Assembly (NCBI GenBank): GCA_963082975.1
Contig: OY720350.1
Coordinates: 5,494,597 to 5,558,596 of the forward strand
Source: Labia minor
Taxonomy: Eukaryota > Arthropoda > Insecta > Dermaptera > Spongiphoridae
Direction: 5' to 3'
Length of the DNA stretch: 64,000 nucleotides
The position numbers were made by a program, and so were the translations under genes. Below the pieces are notes generated by a model. The model saw only the letters and a list, made by a program, of their open reading frames with translations. It did not search any database and was not told where the DNA came from. This document shows, piece after piece, positions 22,118-33,368 of this stretch (positions are counted from its first letter, which is position 1; every line of letters begins with the position of its first letter).

Positions 22118-22320
22118 GTTGGCCGCTAATTGTACCCCCGGGGATGGCCAACGAATTTAAGGGCGACGCAGGGGGTGTGGGATTTGCTCTTTGCCCCTTT
22201 GCATGGTTCAAGGCAACGCCTGTTGCCTGCTAATGGGTTAGTATGTGTGTATTTCGCCTGTTTTTGTGTTCGTGTCTTAGCGGTTGCGAATAAATCGTTG
22301 AGCAAGAAGAAGAAAAAAAC
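22118..22320. other. Unassigned GC-rich island
   Basis: About 200 bp, from GGCCGCTAATTGTACCCCC to an A/G-rich tail AAGAAGAAGAAAAAAAC, is far richer in G and C than the flanks. The purine tail suggests the 3' end of a retroposed unit, read on the plus strand. No target duplication is obvious and I recognise no protein. An open frame on either strand spans it but lacks domain features. Confidence 0.35.
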
Positions 22321-22660
22321 ACTCGAGCGTGTAAAATGGTTCAAATATCTTCAAGTGAATTTTCTAGAAAATTTCCTTTAAACTTTTACATGAATGAACA
22401 ATAATGCTTGCAAATATATAACTAACAATCACCAAATTGACCAAATGACTTTACATTAAAATTTACCAATTTACTTAATAATAATAAGAAAAAGAAGAAT
22501 AAAAAAAAAAAATACTGTGTAAAAATTACAAAAAATATAAAATTGAAGTTTTTTAAAATATCTCAATAAGTCGATGATAAATCGATTTCAATTTGTCAAA
22601 AGAGCGAACAGAAAGAGAGACAGATGCCAAGTGAAGTTAAGAAAAACGTTATAAAAAAAT

Positions 22661-23252
22661 CTGGAGTGTCTCAACTCGTTTGTCTCGCAAATTTGAATTG
22701 GATTATAATTTACATATATATATATATTATATTTAAATTAAATTATAAATTAAAATTAATAGATAATATTTATTAAACCAGCGCATGTTTGGCTCTTTGA
22801 TGATGGCACCCCGACACTTGTTGGCGCGTGAGATTTACAGTGTTAAAAAATTAATTCTGGTACTTTTAGCTAATCAATCAAACTGAAATTCTATATATAG
22901 CAGTTTTATACAATTTTTAATCATGTGAAAACTATCAAACATATATCTTTATTTTTACGGTCACTTTAGAAGAAAAAAATCCAAACGTTGTAGGTAATGA
23001 TCCTCTTCCGGTTGAGCTACATTTCTCAAAAGTGGATAGAAAACTAGGAATTTTGAATAATGACCATGTACCAAATTTCATGATTCTAGCTCAAACCGTT
23101 TTTGCGTAATCTTGTCTAAATACATACACACACAGAGATATTTTTCTCAACCTTAGTGAAAATGATTCAGGAACCTTCAAAACGTATAAAAACATCAAAA
23201 TCTCAACACCGAAAATATTCGTGATCGCAATATTATCTCTGCCGAGATAGTA
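22661..23252 (-). repeat. Family B repeat, copy c
   Basis: Complete inverted copy running from CTGGAGTGTCTC to GCCGAGATAGTAAAAAA. A further internal fragment of the family (AAAATGTTGTAGGTAATGAC and GGTTGAG) follows immediately at 23253-23297, so two copies abut here. Confidence 0.9.
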
Positions 23253-23540
23253 AAAAATCAAAATGTTGTAGGTAATGACCCTCTTTCGGTTGAGTTTTTA
23301 AATTTAATACTTTTATCTTATTTAATTAATTTAAAAATTTATCTTTATAGTAAGTTTGTACCTTTATAATTACAATTTATAGGCGAGTGATTTAACAGCC
23401 ATAGAGATAGTTATTAATTAAAGTGAATAATTAAAATAGTTATTAATTACCAAACAACGCAGATTCAGGTTACCTGGCGTCTTGTCATATTCACTAATCT
23501 ATGCATACTAAATATGAAAAATAAATTTTGTTTTTTTAAT

Positions 23541-23568
23541 TTTATTTATTATTATTATTATTATTATT
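23541..23568. repeat. (ATT)n microsatellite
   Basis: About nine ATT units. Confidence 0.9.
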
Positions 23569-23826
23569 CCAAAGAAATTGCTTATCAATTCTCATTATCA
23601 GACATTACTATTATTTTTAATATTAATAATAAAAATAATAATAAAAAATATTAAATAGAATTTATTTTTAAAAGATAAATTCTCTTGTCTTTTGTTTATT
23701 ATTTATAAAATTATTTTTTTTTTTCAAAGAATTGGCCAAATTGCTTATCGCTTGTTGTTCAATGGAAAAATAATCCTTTCACTTCTCCCCGTTGACAGGC
23801 ATCCATATTATTTATATTATTAATAC

Positions 23827-24270
23827 TAATATGAAATCACTATTAAATTAAAGTAATACCCAGACAATTGATTTAAACGAATGACATGAGACATATGTCA
23901 GCTTGTCAGCATTGTTGCGTGGTTAAAAAAAATATGGAGTGTCTCTACTCGACGATCTCGCAAATTTGAATTGGATAATCAAGCTTTATCCTATATTTGA
24001 AAATTAATTAAAATTTTATTCTATCCGATCATGGAATTTAAGGTTTTTAACATCATTTTCACTGAAAACATTTTATTGAAAGCTGAAATTTTTATATATA
24101 ACAATTGTGTGTGCTCATCTATGGTTTTGCTAAATTTAAAACCTTTACCTTCATTTTTAAGTTAAAATTTAAAAAATTCCGGTACTTTCAGAGATCCAAT
24201 CAAGTTGAAACTCTTTATATAGCAGATTTATACAATTTTTAATCATGTGAAAAATTATCAAACTTATAAT
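23827..24270 (-). repeat. Family B repeat, long-variant copy d
   Basis: Shares the GGAGTGTCTCTACTCGACG end and the TTTATATAGCAGATTTATAC core. Its middle (ACAATTGTGTGTGCTC, TTAAATTTAAAACCTTTACC) matches only the copy at 38930-39640. It also extends about 100 bp beyond the usual end through GACATATGTCAGCTTGTCAG, which that copy shares in the opposite orientation. This defines a longer subfamily. Confidence 0.8.
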
Positions 24271-24441
24271 TACGAGAGATGATAGAAAATACCTAGGATA
24301 CCTTTTTAAGTCACCTTTTTTGTCAATTAATAATAATAAATAGAAGTTTTAAAATATAATAAAATAAAATATTTCTTCATTAAAAAAAGAATTAGTAAAA
24401 ATAAATAAATTTTTGTAGCTCTTTAAAAAAACAAAAAAAAA

Positions 24442-25015
24442 ATAAGCTGTGGTGTTTCCACTCGATTATCTCGCAATTTGAATTGGATTAAATAACATAT
24501 ATTATAGTTAAATTAAATTTAAAGAATTATAAAATATAAATTAAAATTAATAAATAATATTTATTATTTGGTTCTTTGTTGATGGCACCACGTCACGTGA
24601 TTTGTTGTGTCAAAAAATTAATTCTGGTACTTTCAATAAAGCTGTAATTCTATATATAGCAGTTTTATACAATTATTAATCATGTGAAAAACTATCAAAC
24701 ATATATCTTTATTTTTACGGTCACTTTAGAGGAAAAAAAAATCAAAACGTTGTAGGTAATGATCCTCTTCCGGTTGAGCTTAATTTCTCAAAAGTTGATA
24801 GAAAACTACGCATTTTGAATAATTCCCGTATACCAAATTTCATGATTCTAGTTCAAACCGTTTTTGCTTAATCTAGTCTACATACACACACAGACAGACA
24901 TTTTTCTCAACCTTAGTGAAAATGATTCAGAAACCTTAAAAATGTATAAAAACATCAAAATCTCGACATCGAAAATTTTCATGATCGCAATACTTTTTCT
25001 GGCGAGTTAGTAAAA
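24442..25015 (-). repeat. Family B repeat, copy e
   Basis: Near-complete copy from AAGCTGTGGTGTTTCCACTC to CTGGCGAGTTAGTAAAAA, with a small deletion around the CACGTGA segment. Confidence 0.9.
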
Positions 25016-26770
25016 AGAATAACAATTTTTTAAAAAGTTAATTATATTTAATATTTGAGGCAATGTTGAGAAGGTGTTGATTTTGTAAATCAGTTGAATT
25101 ACGAATTTATATTTATATTCGTATATGAATTTTAATATTTTGGTATGTAGAAAAAAATATACATATTAAATACTTTTAATATAATAAATTAATTTACATC
25201 TCTATCTAATATATTTATTATTGTTATTATATATATTAATATCATATATATATATTCAACATTAACTATATTATATTTTTTTTTAATTAATTTTTTTTTT
25301 TTTTTTTTTAATTTATTCTATTTGTTTGTATTCATCTCTAAATGAGTTTCATTGAAATGTAATATTACTAGCTAATTTCCTTAAAAAAAAAAAAAAAAAG
25401 TTAAATTTTTAATTTATTTTCTCTTGAATCATTTTATAAAAGTTCATATTTTTCCCTCTTTCACCTTGTCCTTCTCTCTCCTTCACAAAATCATCCAATG
25501 TTAAACATTCACTTGAGTGGATTTTTCATAATACTAAAACTCAAAGCTCATTTTTCTACAAGATTATTTTCATATAATTTTTTTTTTTTTTTTATTTATT
25601 TTCCCAAAGACGCATATAAAAAATATGAGAATAAAATATCCTAAATATCCTATATATATATATATATATAAAGATAAAATAAAAAAAAAAAAAAAAAACA
25701 AAATCAAGTTACCATATATCAACTCAAGTTGACAAATAAAAACGAAATCGGAGAAAATCAATTCGTATTGATAAACGAATCTCGCCGATTCTTCTCAATT
25801 GAGAGTCACTCCCCGTAAATTTTGTGTGTCTCTTCTCTTCTTCAATTGGATACTTTCTCCGAATCTTGTTTTTTTTTTCAAACCATTTTCTTTTTTATAA
25901 ATTCAATCATTTAAAAATAAATCATATACTATATATAAATCGTATAAAAACTAACAACATTAAATTATTGAAATTATGTATTTTACAAAATAAAGCTTTT
26001 TTTTTAATAATTTAATTAAATACATTTTCTAAAATTATTAATCACATAATATAATATTTATTTATTTAAATTATTAAAATATTTATTTGAAATTTTTAAT
26101 AAGATAATTTCTATTTCTATTTTATTCCCTTTTCAGGCCTTTTTTGTGGTAAAATATTTTTTTTAAGTAAATCTCTAAATCGAAATCTTGAGAGTTGAAA
26201 GGAAGGTGGGGGCGATAGATAGATAGATAGATAGAAAGATGAATGTATGGTTAAGAGGAGGGGAGGATGAAAAAGGAAATAAATCAATGAGATGGTTCTT
26301 TTATGGAAATTGTTTACACGCCTGGTAAAATTGATAGAGATATTGAAAGGTTTGTATATTAATATAATATATATATATATATAATATAATATAAACTTTC
26401 CTACTTTTCTTTTTCTTTCGAATTAAGACATCAATTCATCTAAAATTGCTATTATATATTTGATCAGGCATGAAATTAAAAACAATACCGCAGATGGATC
26501 ATCAAATGATCATTAGAATAGAAAAAATAGAATAAACAGCAAAACTTAAAATTTAATATGGTTATACTTATAGGAAGAGAGTTGTAATTTGAGGGATAAT
26601 AGAGAGAAGAAATTCCCCACAACCACCCACTCACACACACACACAACTACACACTCAACTACAGAAAATATTTTAAATTTGGAAATCATAAAGTTTATGA
26701 TTAAGTAAATCATAAATGTTGTTATATTATAAAAATAAAATTATATTTAACAAATAATATATATATATAT
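25016..26770. other. AT-rich DNA with microsatellites
   Basis: Contains (TA)n at 25651-25671, a (GATA)n run at 26214-26234, a TA tract near 26366-26385, a CA run near 26632-26645. Pyrimidine- and purine-rich stretches alternate. No gene was recognised. Confidence 0.6.
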
Positions 26771-26800
26771 ACAGGGTGTCCCAAAATGAAAGAGCAGATT
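26771..26800. other. Single transposon-end-like motif
   Basis: ACAGGGTGTCCCAAAATG next to a TA tract resembles the ends of several arthropod Tc1/mariner-type elements. No matching inverted end was found within a few kilobases. Confidence 0.25.
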
Positions 26801-27196
26801 TTCGAAATATAATATTCCAATATAAATTATATATAATATTTATATAAAAATGTATTAAAAAGAAAAAAAGAAATTGTAATTTTCTTGTGTAACGAATCTA
26901 TTTTTGTCTTATAAAATCATTGACCATGTCTTCCAAATACACAAATACTGATATAATTAAGTTTATATTCTATTAGAATTCTTTACAAACTAAAAATTAT
27001 TATTATTGAAAAACTATGAAAAAAAATGTCCTTCAGTTCTTTACATGATATAACTACATGAAAAAAACTGATCATTCACTTTTCATAAAAAATCAGGTTT
27101 TTATCCTTTTTCTAGTGTTTGTGTCAGGGAAAACTGATTAATAAATAATTGTTCAAATTAGTGAGCTTGAGATATATTATACTTGTAAAAATTATA

Positions 27197-27686
27197 AGAG
27201 GGAAGGTCAACAAGTCCGTGACTTTTTGAATGAAACAGTTTTTTGGATAAAGTAGGTTCCTTTGAGCTCTTTACACTTTGTCCAACGTTTCTCCAATTTT
27301 TTTTATCCCTTCCAAAAAATATGATTTGTCGAGGACATCAAAATAGATATTTGTTTGTGAGATGGTGTCCAATCTTTTTCCGCCGAGCCATTTCATCAGG
27401 TATGGAAACAAGAAATAGTCACTCGGGGTTAAATCCGGAGAATAGGGCTGACGAGGGAGTAATTCGTATCAGAATTCATGGATTTTTGTGTCATGGAAAT
27501 TCACTTTTTTCCATTTCTTTCTCCAATCACGAGGTAATAAAACTATTAATGGGTGTCAAACAAAAACTAAAAGACCCAGCTGGTTCAAATTTCGACAGAA
27601 GTCAGCCAATAGTTGCCTGCTGATAGGAGAAGGGCTGTCATTTCATATAAAATTCAAAACGTCACAGACTTATTGACATGCTCTTG
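27197..27686 (-). mobile_element. Internally deleted mariner element
   Basis: Imperfect ~30-bp inverted termini: left AGGTCAACAAGTCCGTGACT and right, read inward, ATGTCAATAAGTCTGTGACG. TA lies outside both (27195-27196, 27687-27688). On the minus strand it keeps the start MEKSEF and the C-terminal catalytic segment RQPYSPDLTPSDYFLFPYLM then KWLGGKR and DKSYFLEGIKK. That holds the last catalytic Asp. The region between is lost, and the reading frame is disturbed near the join. Confidence 0.9.
27340..27540 (-). pseudogene. Mariner transposase C-terminal remnant
   Basis: Minus-strand translation gives PYSPDLTPSDYFLFPYL, the signature around the third catalytic Asp of mariner transposases, followed by DVLDKSYFLEGIKKIGETLD. 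Only about the last third of a ~345-residue protein is represented. It cannot encode an active enzyme. Confidence 0.85.
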
Positions 27687-27965
27687 TATCTATGTATTAT
27701 TTATTTTATTATGTATAAAGAGACGTTCTATAAATTGTTAAAAAAAAACAAGCATACAATAGATAATTTTAAATTGTTTCTTTATTATAGACAAAGAAGA
27801 AAAATAATATAAATATATACGAGTATTGTGGTGTATTGGCAATCCGGGCAGTAAGATGATCAAGAATCCATCTAGGTCAAAGTGAACATCTCTGATCAGG
27901 ATCATATATCTTTGTCCACGAGCAGTTCTTTCTTCTCTCTTATATATTGAACCATCCCCCTTTTC

Positions 27966-28178
27966 TTAGCAAATAACTCTCATATCATTGGCGGTTCTCA
28001 CGGCGTCCTTGCAGAATTTATTAGGTCCTTTATATATTGCAAAGAGATACAATGCCCAATGCAATAAAGAACTAAAAGCAATTCTCTTTGAAGCATATTG
28101 GCGGATCTTTATGTCACTTTTATAATTGCCACTCAATTGATCTTTTTTTGACTGTTTATTCACGATTTTATAATACAC
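27966..28178 (-). CDS. Unrecognised 70-residue ORF
   Basis: Begins MYYKIVNKQSKKDQLSGNYK and includes YASKRIAFSSLLHWALYLFA. It has a balanced residue mix unlike the low-complexity chance frames of the area, and the GC-richer DNA continues to about 27850 with short protein-like frames broken by stops. I recognise no family. A decayed transposon or pseudogene is more likely than a live gene. Confidence 0.15.
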   Translation of the reverse strand: MYYKIVNKQSKKDQLSGNYKSDIKIRQYASKRIAFSSLLHWALYLFAIYKGPNKFCKDAVRTANDMRVIC

Positions 28179-28215
28179 TCCATATTTATAAAATAATATT
28201 TAAAGAATTAATGTT

Positions 28216-28664
28216 ACGAGGGTGGGGTGAAAAGTTTCCCGCCTGACCAAGAAAAACGATGTTTTTAAATTTTTTTTTTTGCTTTATTTTTTTTTCAACA
28301 TTCAAGATAGCTGAGATCTGTACGATATCAACTGAACGTATGCGAAATATTTTGCCCAACCATTTGAATATGGAAAGTTGTGTGCAACGTGGGTGCCGCG
28401 TTTGCTAACGTTAGACCAAAAACTGCTTCGAAAAACCATTTCTACCGACAATTTGGCGCTGTAGGTGTAATCCAAACGAATTTTTGCGTCGATTCATAAC
28501 TGTTGATGAGACTTAAATTTAATTAATTATTTAAATTAATTAGAACATCGTTACAAGAAATGTATCAGTGTTGATGGAGATTATGTTGAAAAATAAAGCA
28601 AAAAAAAAAATTTAAAAACATCGTTTTTTTGGTCAGGCCGGAAACTTTTCACCCCAACCTCGTC
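28216..28664 (+). mobile_element. Internally deleted mariner element with ~75-bp TIRs
   Basis: Left ACGAGGGTGGGGTGAAAAGT and right, read inward, ACGAGGTTGGGGTGAAAAGT; similarity continues through GCCTGACCAA, AAACGATGTTTTTAAATTTT and GCTTTATTTTT, about 75 bp in all. The interior translates on the plus strand, with one frame change, to IAEICTISTERMRNILPNHL, LCATWVPRLLTLDQK, NPNEFLRRFITVDET (first catalytic Asp in VDET) and, after a deletion, the end KCISVDGDYVEK-stop. This is unmistakably mariner (DD34D). No intact frame remains. Confidence 0.9.
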
Positions 28665-29257
28665 TGTCACAATTTTTACCAAAAATTCATTAGAAACGGG
28701 TGTAAAAATCAAAATAAATACATATTAGTAGATTTTAAAACATTTATTAACAATCGATAAATTTTATTATATTAGTCTGATAGAATTGATATAAAAACAA
28801 CGAAAACTACACCCTAACCTTTTATTTTCTTATTTCGTCCTAATGATAAATCAGACGATTTTTTTTTTATTTTTCTAGTGATATAATAGAAGAATAGAAT
28901 GGAAAAAATGAAAAAAAAAGTTGACTATATAGAAACTTTCTTTCTAAATATTTATTTCACCTCTGTATAATATTCTCAAGCATTTATTAAAAAAATGTCC
29001 TTATCTTTTTCTTCCTTCTTTTTCATTTCTTTTTCTTGCTTTGATTTATCAGATTTGCCTGTTTTCTTTTATAAGAGTCATCTGATTTATGAAGAGAGTC
29101 AACTGTTCATTTGTTTTTTCTTCCTATACTTGTGCTTAGAAAAGTTATTTTGCCTACATACTCGTATTACAAAATCTTGACAATTCATTTTCATTTTCAT
29201 TATATTCAAAAAAATTATTCAAAATACAACAAAAAAAAAAAAAAATTGTAACTACTC

Positions 29258-29258
<1 letters not shown>
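28665..29258. other. AT-rich spacer
   Basis: Nothing recognised; pyrimidine-rich T/C stretches near 28995-29060 produce a chance frame. Confidence 0.5.

Positions 29259-29289
<31 letters not shown>
29259..29289. repeat. (ATA)n microsatellite
   Basis: About ten ATA/AAT units. Confidence 0.95.
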
Positions 29290-29291
<2 letters not shown>

Positions 29292-29330
29292 GGATAATAA
29301 TAATATATATATAATGACTTATAAGTAAAA

Positions 29331-29360
29331 GTACCGGGACCCCGAGCCTCGGCTCGGTAC
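29331..29360. other. GC-rich perfect hairpin
   Basis: CCGAGCC-TC-GGCTCGG (7-bp stem, 2-nt loop) is enclosed by GTAC...GTAC. A diverged copy with ACCGAGCTC lies about 75 bp downstream (29415-29440). It stands out in sequence with almost no G or C. Confidence 0.6.
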
Positions 29361-29473
29361 TTAAGTTAAAAAAAATGATTCATTATTATTGGATTTGGCT
29401 GGTAATATTAATACCTGGGACACCGAGCTCTCGCTCTACCCTTTAAAAAATATTGATACACAATTCTTTAATT

Positions 29474-29556
29474 ATTTATTACAATTATTAAATGTTACAC
29501 ATTTGCATCAATCTGATTAAAATTAATGAACTTGTGCTCCTCAATAATACATAAAT
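29474..29556. repeat. ~85-bp direct repeat, left copy
   Basis: ATTGCATCAATCTGATTAAA-type sequence is repeated in the same orientation at 30325-30418. The pair brackets the foldback element. Confidence 0.6.
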
Positions 29557-29594
29557 ATATAATATATAGGTACATATATTTTTTTTCTATAGTG

Positions 29595-30214
29595 TTTTTT
29601 TGAAAAACTGTTTAGCGCCCCAAGTGGTTATAAAACAAACTAAAGACAAAAAAACGTGCTTTGCAGCTTTTCGGAATTAAAAAAGCAAAATTGGCAGTCG
29701 TGGGACTGGCCGACAGAAGTGAAAACTTCTGCGTAAGAAATTTTAAAACAGACGAAATTCGCGCTATTTCACGAGAAAGATGAATTTCATATGCATGTAT
29801 ATATATATAACTTATATATTATTTTAAACATATATTTTAAACAAATTTGTAACTTATATTTATATATATATAAATACACAACTTTGTTTAAAATATTGCA
29901 ATACGAACTGTTTTATAATTCTTATCTCTAACATAAAATATATATTTATTATGTGAAGTTCATTTCGTATAATTTTGATTATATATGTATATATGAAATG
30001 AACTTTACATAATAAATATATATTTATATGTTAGAGATAAGAATTATAAAACAGTTCTAATGACAATTCAAATTTCGCGCTCTGTTATAAGAAATTTGAA
30101 AGCAGACGTAATGTGCTAGCTTCATGGTGTTGGTCACGATCACGCGAGTTCTATACTTTTTCCCCATCCCGCAAAAGTGCTCAACGCCGCTAAAGAAGTT
30201 TTCACTTCAAAAAT
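29595..30214. mobile_element. Foldback-type element with nested inverted repeats
   Basis: A near-perfect central palindrome has arms at 29905-29966 and 29995-30057 (GAACTGTTTTATAATTCTTA and its complement). Outside it, GAAGTGAAAACTTC (29716-29729) is mirrored by GAAGTTTTCACTTC (30199-30212), and GTTTAGCGCC near 29610 is mirrored by GGCGYT/GCTAAAG near 30185. Short direct repeats around AAGAAATTT...CAGACG occur on each side. No ORF. The superfamily is not assigned. Confidence 0.6.
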
Positions 30215-30415
30215 TATTTAATATTTGGAAATATATCTGACTTATAGAAAAAATGAAAATTAATTAAAGAAAGAAATTGTTTTTAAAATATCCTGAATAA
30301 TATGTAACAATTTTCAAGATAGAAATTTATTACAATATTACAATTATTAACTGTTGCATCATTGCATCAATCTGATTAAAATGAATGGAACTTCGGGTAC
30401 TCAATAATAATAAAT

Positions 30416-31084
30416 AAAATAATATTAATAAATATATTAAATAATATTTTATTGAAAAAATATTAAAAATTATAAAACTATCTAAAACTTAATTAATAAA
30501 AGAACAATGAATAAATAAATATAGAATAGTAATTTATTAAAAAGTAAACAATAGATAAAAAGAAAAAAAAATAACAAAATCATTATTTTCATTTTTAAAT
30601 AACGATTCACCCGGCGAGTTTCGAACCGACGAAATCCACTCGTTAAAACATCAGTCCAACCTCTGGACTATATGTATTTAGATAAAAAATTGTCATATTT
30701 TTACTGTCTTAGCAGTATTTGATGTTTTTTATTTATTTTTTTTTTTTGAGAGAGATTAATAAATATCTATATATATTTTATTAAAAATAAATATTTTTAA
30801 TTTTATTTCGAAATTAAATAATAAATTTTAAAATATTTTAAATAAAAAAAAATATTAATACAAATAAAAATGGATGCCAATTTTGACGTTTTCCATATAT
30901 AATTTTCAATTAAGAAATTAATAATGAAGCTGTATGTTTCAAGAGATATCATCAATAAAACTTAATTTTTCTTTATAAATACTATATCTAGTGTGAATTT
31001 GAAAAAAATCGTTAGAGCGGTTTTTGAGAACCAATATATATAGATAAATAGATATATACAATTTTAGCTAGCATAATAAGATAA
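30416..31084. mobile_element. tRNA-like/RTE-tailed repeat, copy 1
   Basis: Shares 30416-31084 with 31919-32428, apart from about 165 bp present only here. Near the right end is the phrase GAAAAAAATCGTTAGAGCGG, a form of the 'aaaatcggt-cagcggt' 3' end of insect RTE-type elements. The unit ends TTTTAGCTAGCATAATAAGA with a TAAGA-type tail. A tRNA-like segment lies inside on the minus strand. Confidence 0.7.
30604..30672 (-). other. tRNA-like segment in copy 1
   Basis: On the minus strand TAGTCCAGAGGTTGG resembles an A box and GTCGGTTCGAAACTC a B box, 32 nt apart. The acceptor stem does not pair, so it is tRNA-derived rather than a tRNA gene. Confidence 0.5.
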
Positions 31085-31245
31085 GATAAATGTTTTAAAT
31101 CATTTTAAATAAATGATTTTAAATGAATGAATGGATGAAAATTCAAATTTTATATATAGTTTTTTATATATGTTTATTTATTCACAAAAATTTTATTGAC
31201 ATAATTATCAAATAATTGACATAATTATCAAAAAATAATAAAAGT
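31085..31245. repeat. Fragment related to the hAT subterminal region
   Basis: TGATTTTAAATGAATGAATG, TTTTATATATGTTTATTTAT and TTGACATAATTATCAA match 21131-21225 of the hAT transposon, joined to AAATGTTTTAAATCATTTTA, which matches its 28-bp repeats near 20510. It looks like a deleted relative with no visible hAT termini. Confidence 0.55.
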
Positions 31246-31918
31246 TGTTACCTAGCTAAAGAGAGAGTAATAGAAATTGTTACCTGCAGGTAGACTTGTG
31301 AGACAGATAAGAGAATATACGTATTCCGAAAACACTGTTAATTAAAATGTAATAACTATTAACAATTAATAAAGTAGAAATAATTTCCCAACAAATATTT
31401 CACTTTTAGTTTAACAAAAAATCAAAAAAACAATATTTTGCAGAATAAAAACGAAACAAAAAACAAATATGAATATAATATAAATATTTTTTTAATTTTA
31501 TTTTTAGAATAAATATTGTAATATATATAAATATAAATATAAATATAAAAATGCTTGTTTTTTATGCTTATATATATTGGATATATTGGATGTATTATGA
31601 TACTGAGCACATGGCAAAGACTTTCTAAAAATAATTGTTTTAAAAAAAAAACGCAGGGAAAACCCAGAGATATGCCTCTTCGTTACCCCAATAGAGAGAG
31701 AGGGGTGGACAATTTTGCCAAGTGGCAGAGGAGGGGATGATTGGCTTCGACATATTTTGAAAATTCTCAACAACTACACAATATACCAACTGTGGTCGAC
31801 AATTGGTAATTAATAATTAATTATAAATTGCAATTGCTAAAATATAAATTAAAGTTCTTTTAATTTATATTTCTATTTTTACGGTACCTTTCAATTATTC
31901 TATTTCATCTTAATTTAA
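31246..31918. other. Unassigned sequence
   Basis: Mostly AT-rich. A purine-rich segment at 31650-31740 (AGAGAGAGAGGGGTGGAC) is less AT-rich but unrecognised. Confidence 0.4.
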
Positions 31919-32428
31919 TAAAATAATATTAATAAATATATTAAATAATATTTTATTGAAAAAATATTAAAAATTATAAAACTATCTAAAACTTAATTAA
32001 TAAAAGAACAATGAATAAATAAATTAAAAAGTAAACAATAGATAAAAAGAAAAAAAAATAACAAAATCATTATTTTCATTTTTAAATAACGATTCACCCG
32101 GCGAGTTTCAAACCGACGAAATCCACTCGTTAAAACATCAGTCCAACCGCTGGACTATATGTATTTAGATAAAAAATTGTCAGTTTTTTACTGTCTTAGC
32201 AGGCAGTATTAAAAATTTTGACGTTTTCCATATAATATATAATTTTCAATTAAGAAATTAATAATGAAGCTGTATGTTTCAAGAGATATCATCAATAAAA
32301 CTTAATTTTTCTTTATAAATACTATATCTAGTGTGAATTTGAAAAAAATCGTTAGAGCGGTTTTTGAGAACCATGATATATAGATAAATACATATATACA
32401 ATTTTAGCTAGCATAATAAGATAAGATT
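31919..32428. mobile_element. tRNA-like/RTE-tailed repeat, copy 2
   Basis: Second copy, about 165 bp shorter after CTGTCTTAGCAG. It includes the tRNA-like segment (32092-32160, minus strand, A-box-like AGTCCAGCGGTTGG) and the same TTTTAGCTAGCATAATAAGA 3' end. The high identity to copy 1 suggests recent spread or local duplication. Confidence 0.7.
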
Positions 32429-33353
32429 ATTCAAATAATGCATGCTCTTTAAAAAAAAAATGGTAATTAATTTATAAAAATTGCTTACCTCCTTTTAAAA
32501 ATTAACATTTTTCTAAAGATTTTTAATATGATTACAGTATATACTCGTACTTGTATAGTAGCTTTATAGATGTTTACCTAAAAAAAAAGAATAAATAAAT
32601 TTATAAGATAAATCGAATATTAAAATTGAAACAATCTGATAATAAATGTTATTTATTTTTTCTAAAATATTTTCTAAAATTAAAAGAATCATTTTAATAT
32701 AAAAAAATTTCGAAATATGTAATAAAAAAATTTCTGATAAATCAAAATATCTTTTATTCATAACAAATGGATGAAAAAAAAATAACAACAAAAAACTCTA
32801 CAGCTGGTAAATGAATGGTTGTTGTACTCTGTGGTCGATTCACATGGATTGGTTAACTTTCAATTTCAAATATTTAGGACACCGCATACATGCCCACAGG
32901 ATTATTCATTTACAACACTAAATTTAAAAATGAAAATATAAACTTCTCAAGGTATTGCTCAACATTATAAATTTTCTAGAATTTGATTATAATATACCAA
33001 CTTAGAATATATTAAAAAAATTTTAATAAAAATTCAAATTTTTAAATGAATAAGTACAGTATATGTATAAAAAATTAAATTTTAAGTAAATTTAGATTTT
33101 GGAAATTAATTATTATAAGTAAATACAAAAAAACAAAACAAAACAAAATCAATAGCTTTTATTTTTGGTTAAGTACCTGTATAATACAATACGACAATGC
33201 AATGCAATTAGTCTGTATTTCCTTTCACAAATTTTACAATCCTAGAGAATATTAATAAAATTACACTTAAAGAAGAGAAGAATATAGAATTTAATATTCA
33301 AAAATGATTTTGTATATTATTATGTATGTATTTAATAAAAAAATATGTGAAAG
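32429..33353. other. AT-rich spacer
   Basis: No gene, repeat or clear element recognised. Confidence 0.5.
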
Positions 33354-33368
33354 TATAGTAGGAATAAA

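Noticed and set aside
26771-26800. Complete transposon beginning at ACAGGGTGTCCC
   Set aside because: No matching inverted end or transposase trace within several kilobases; kept only as a low-confidence motif.
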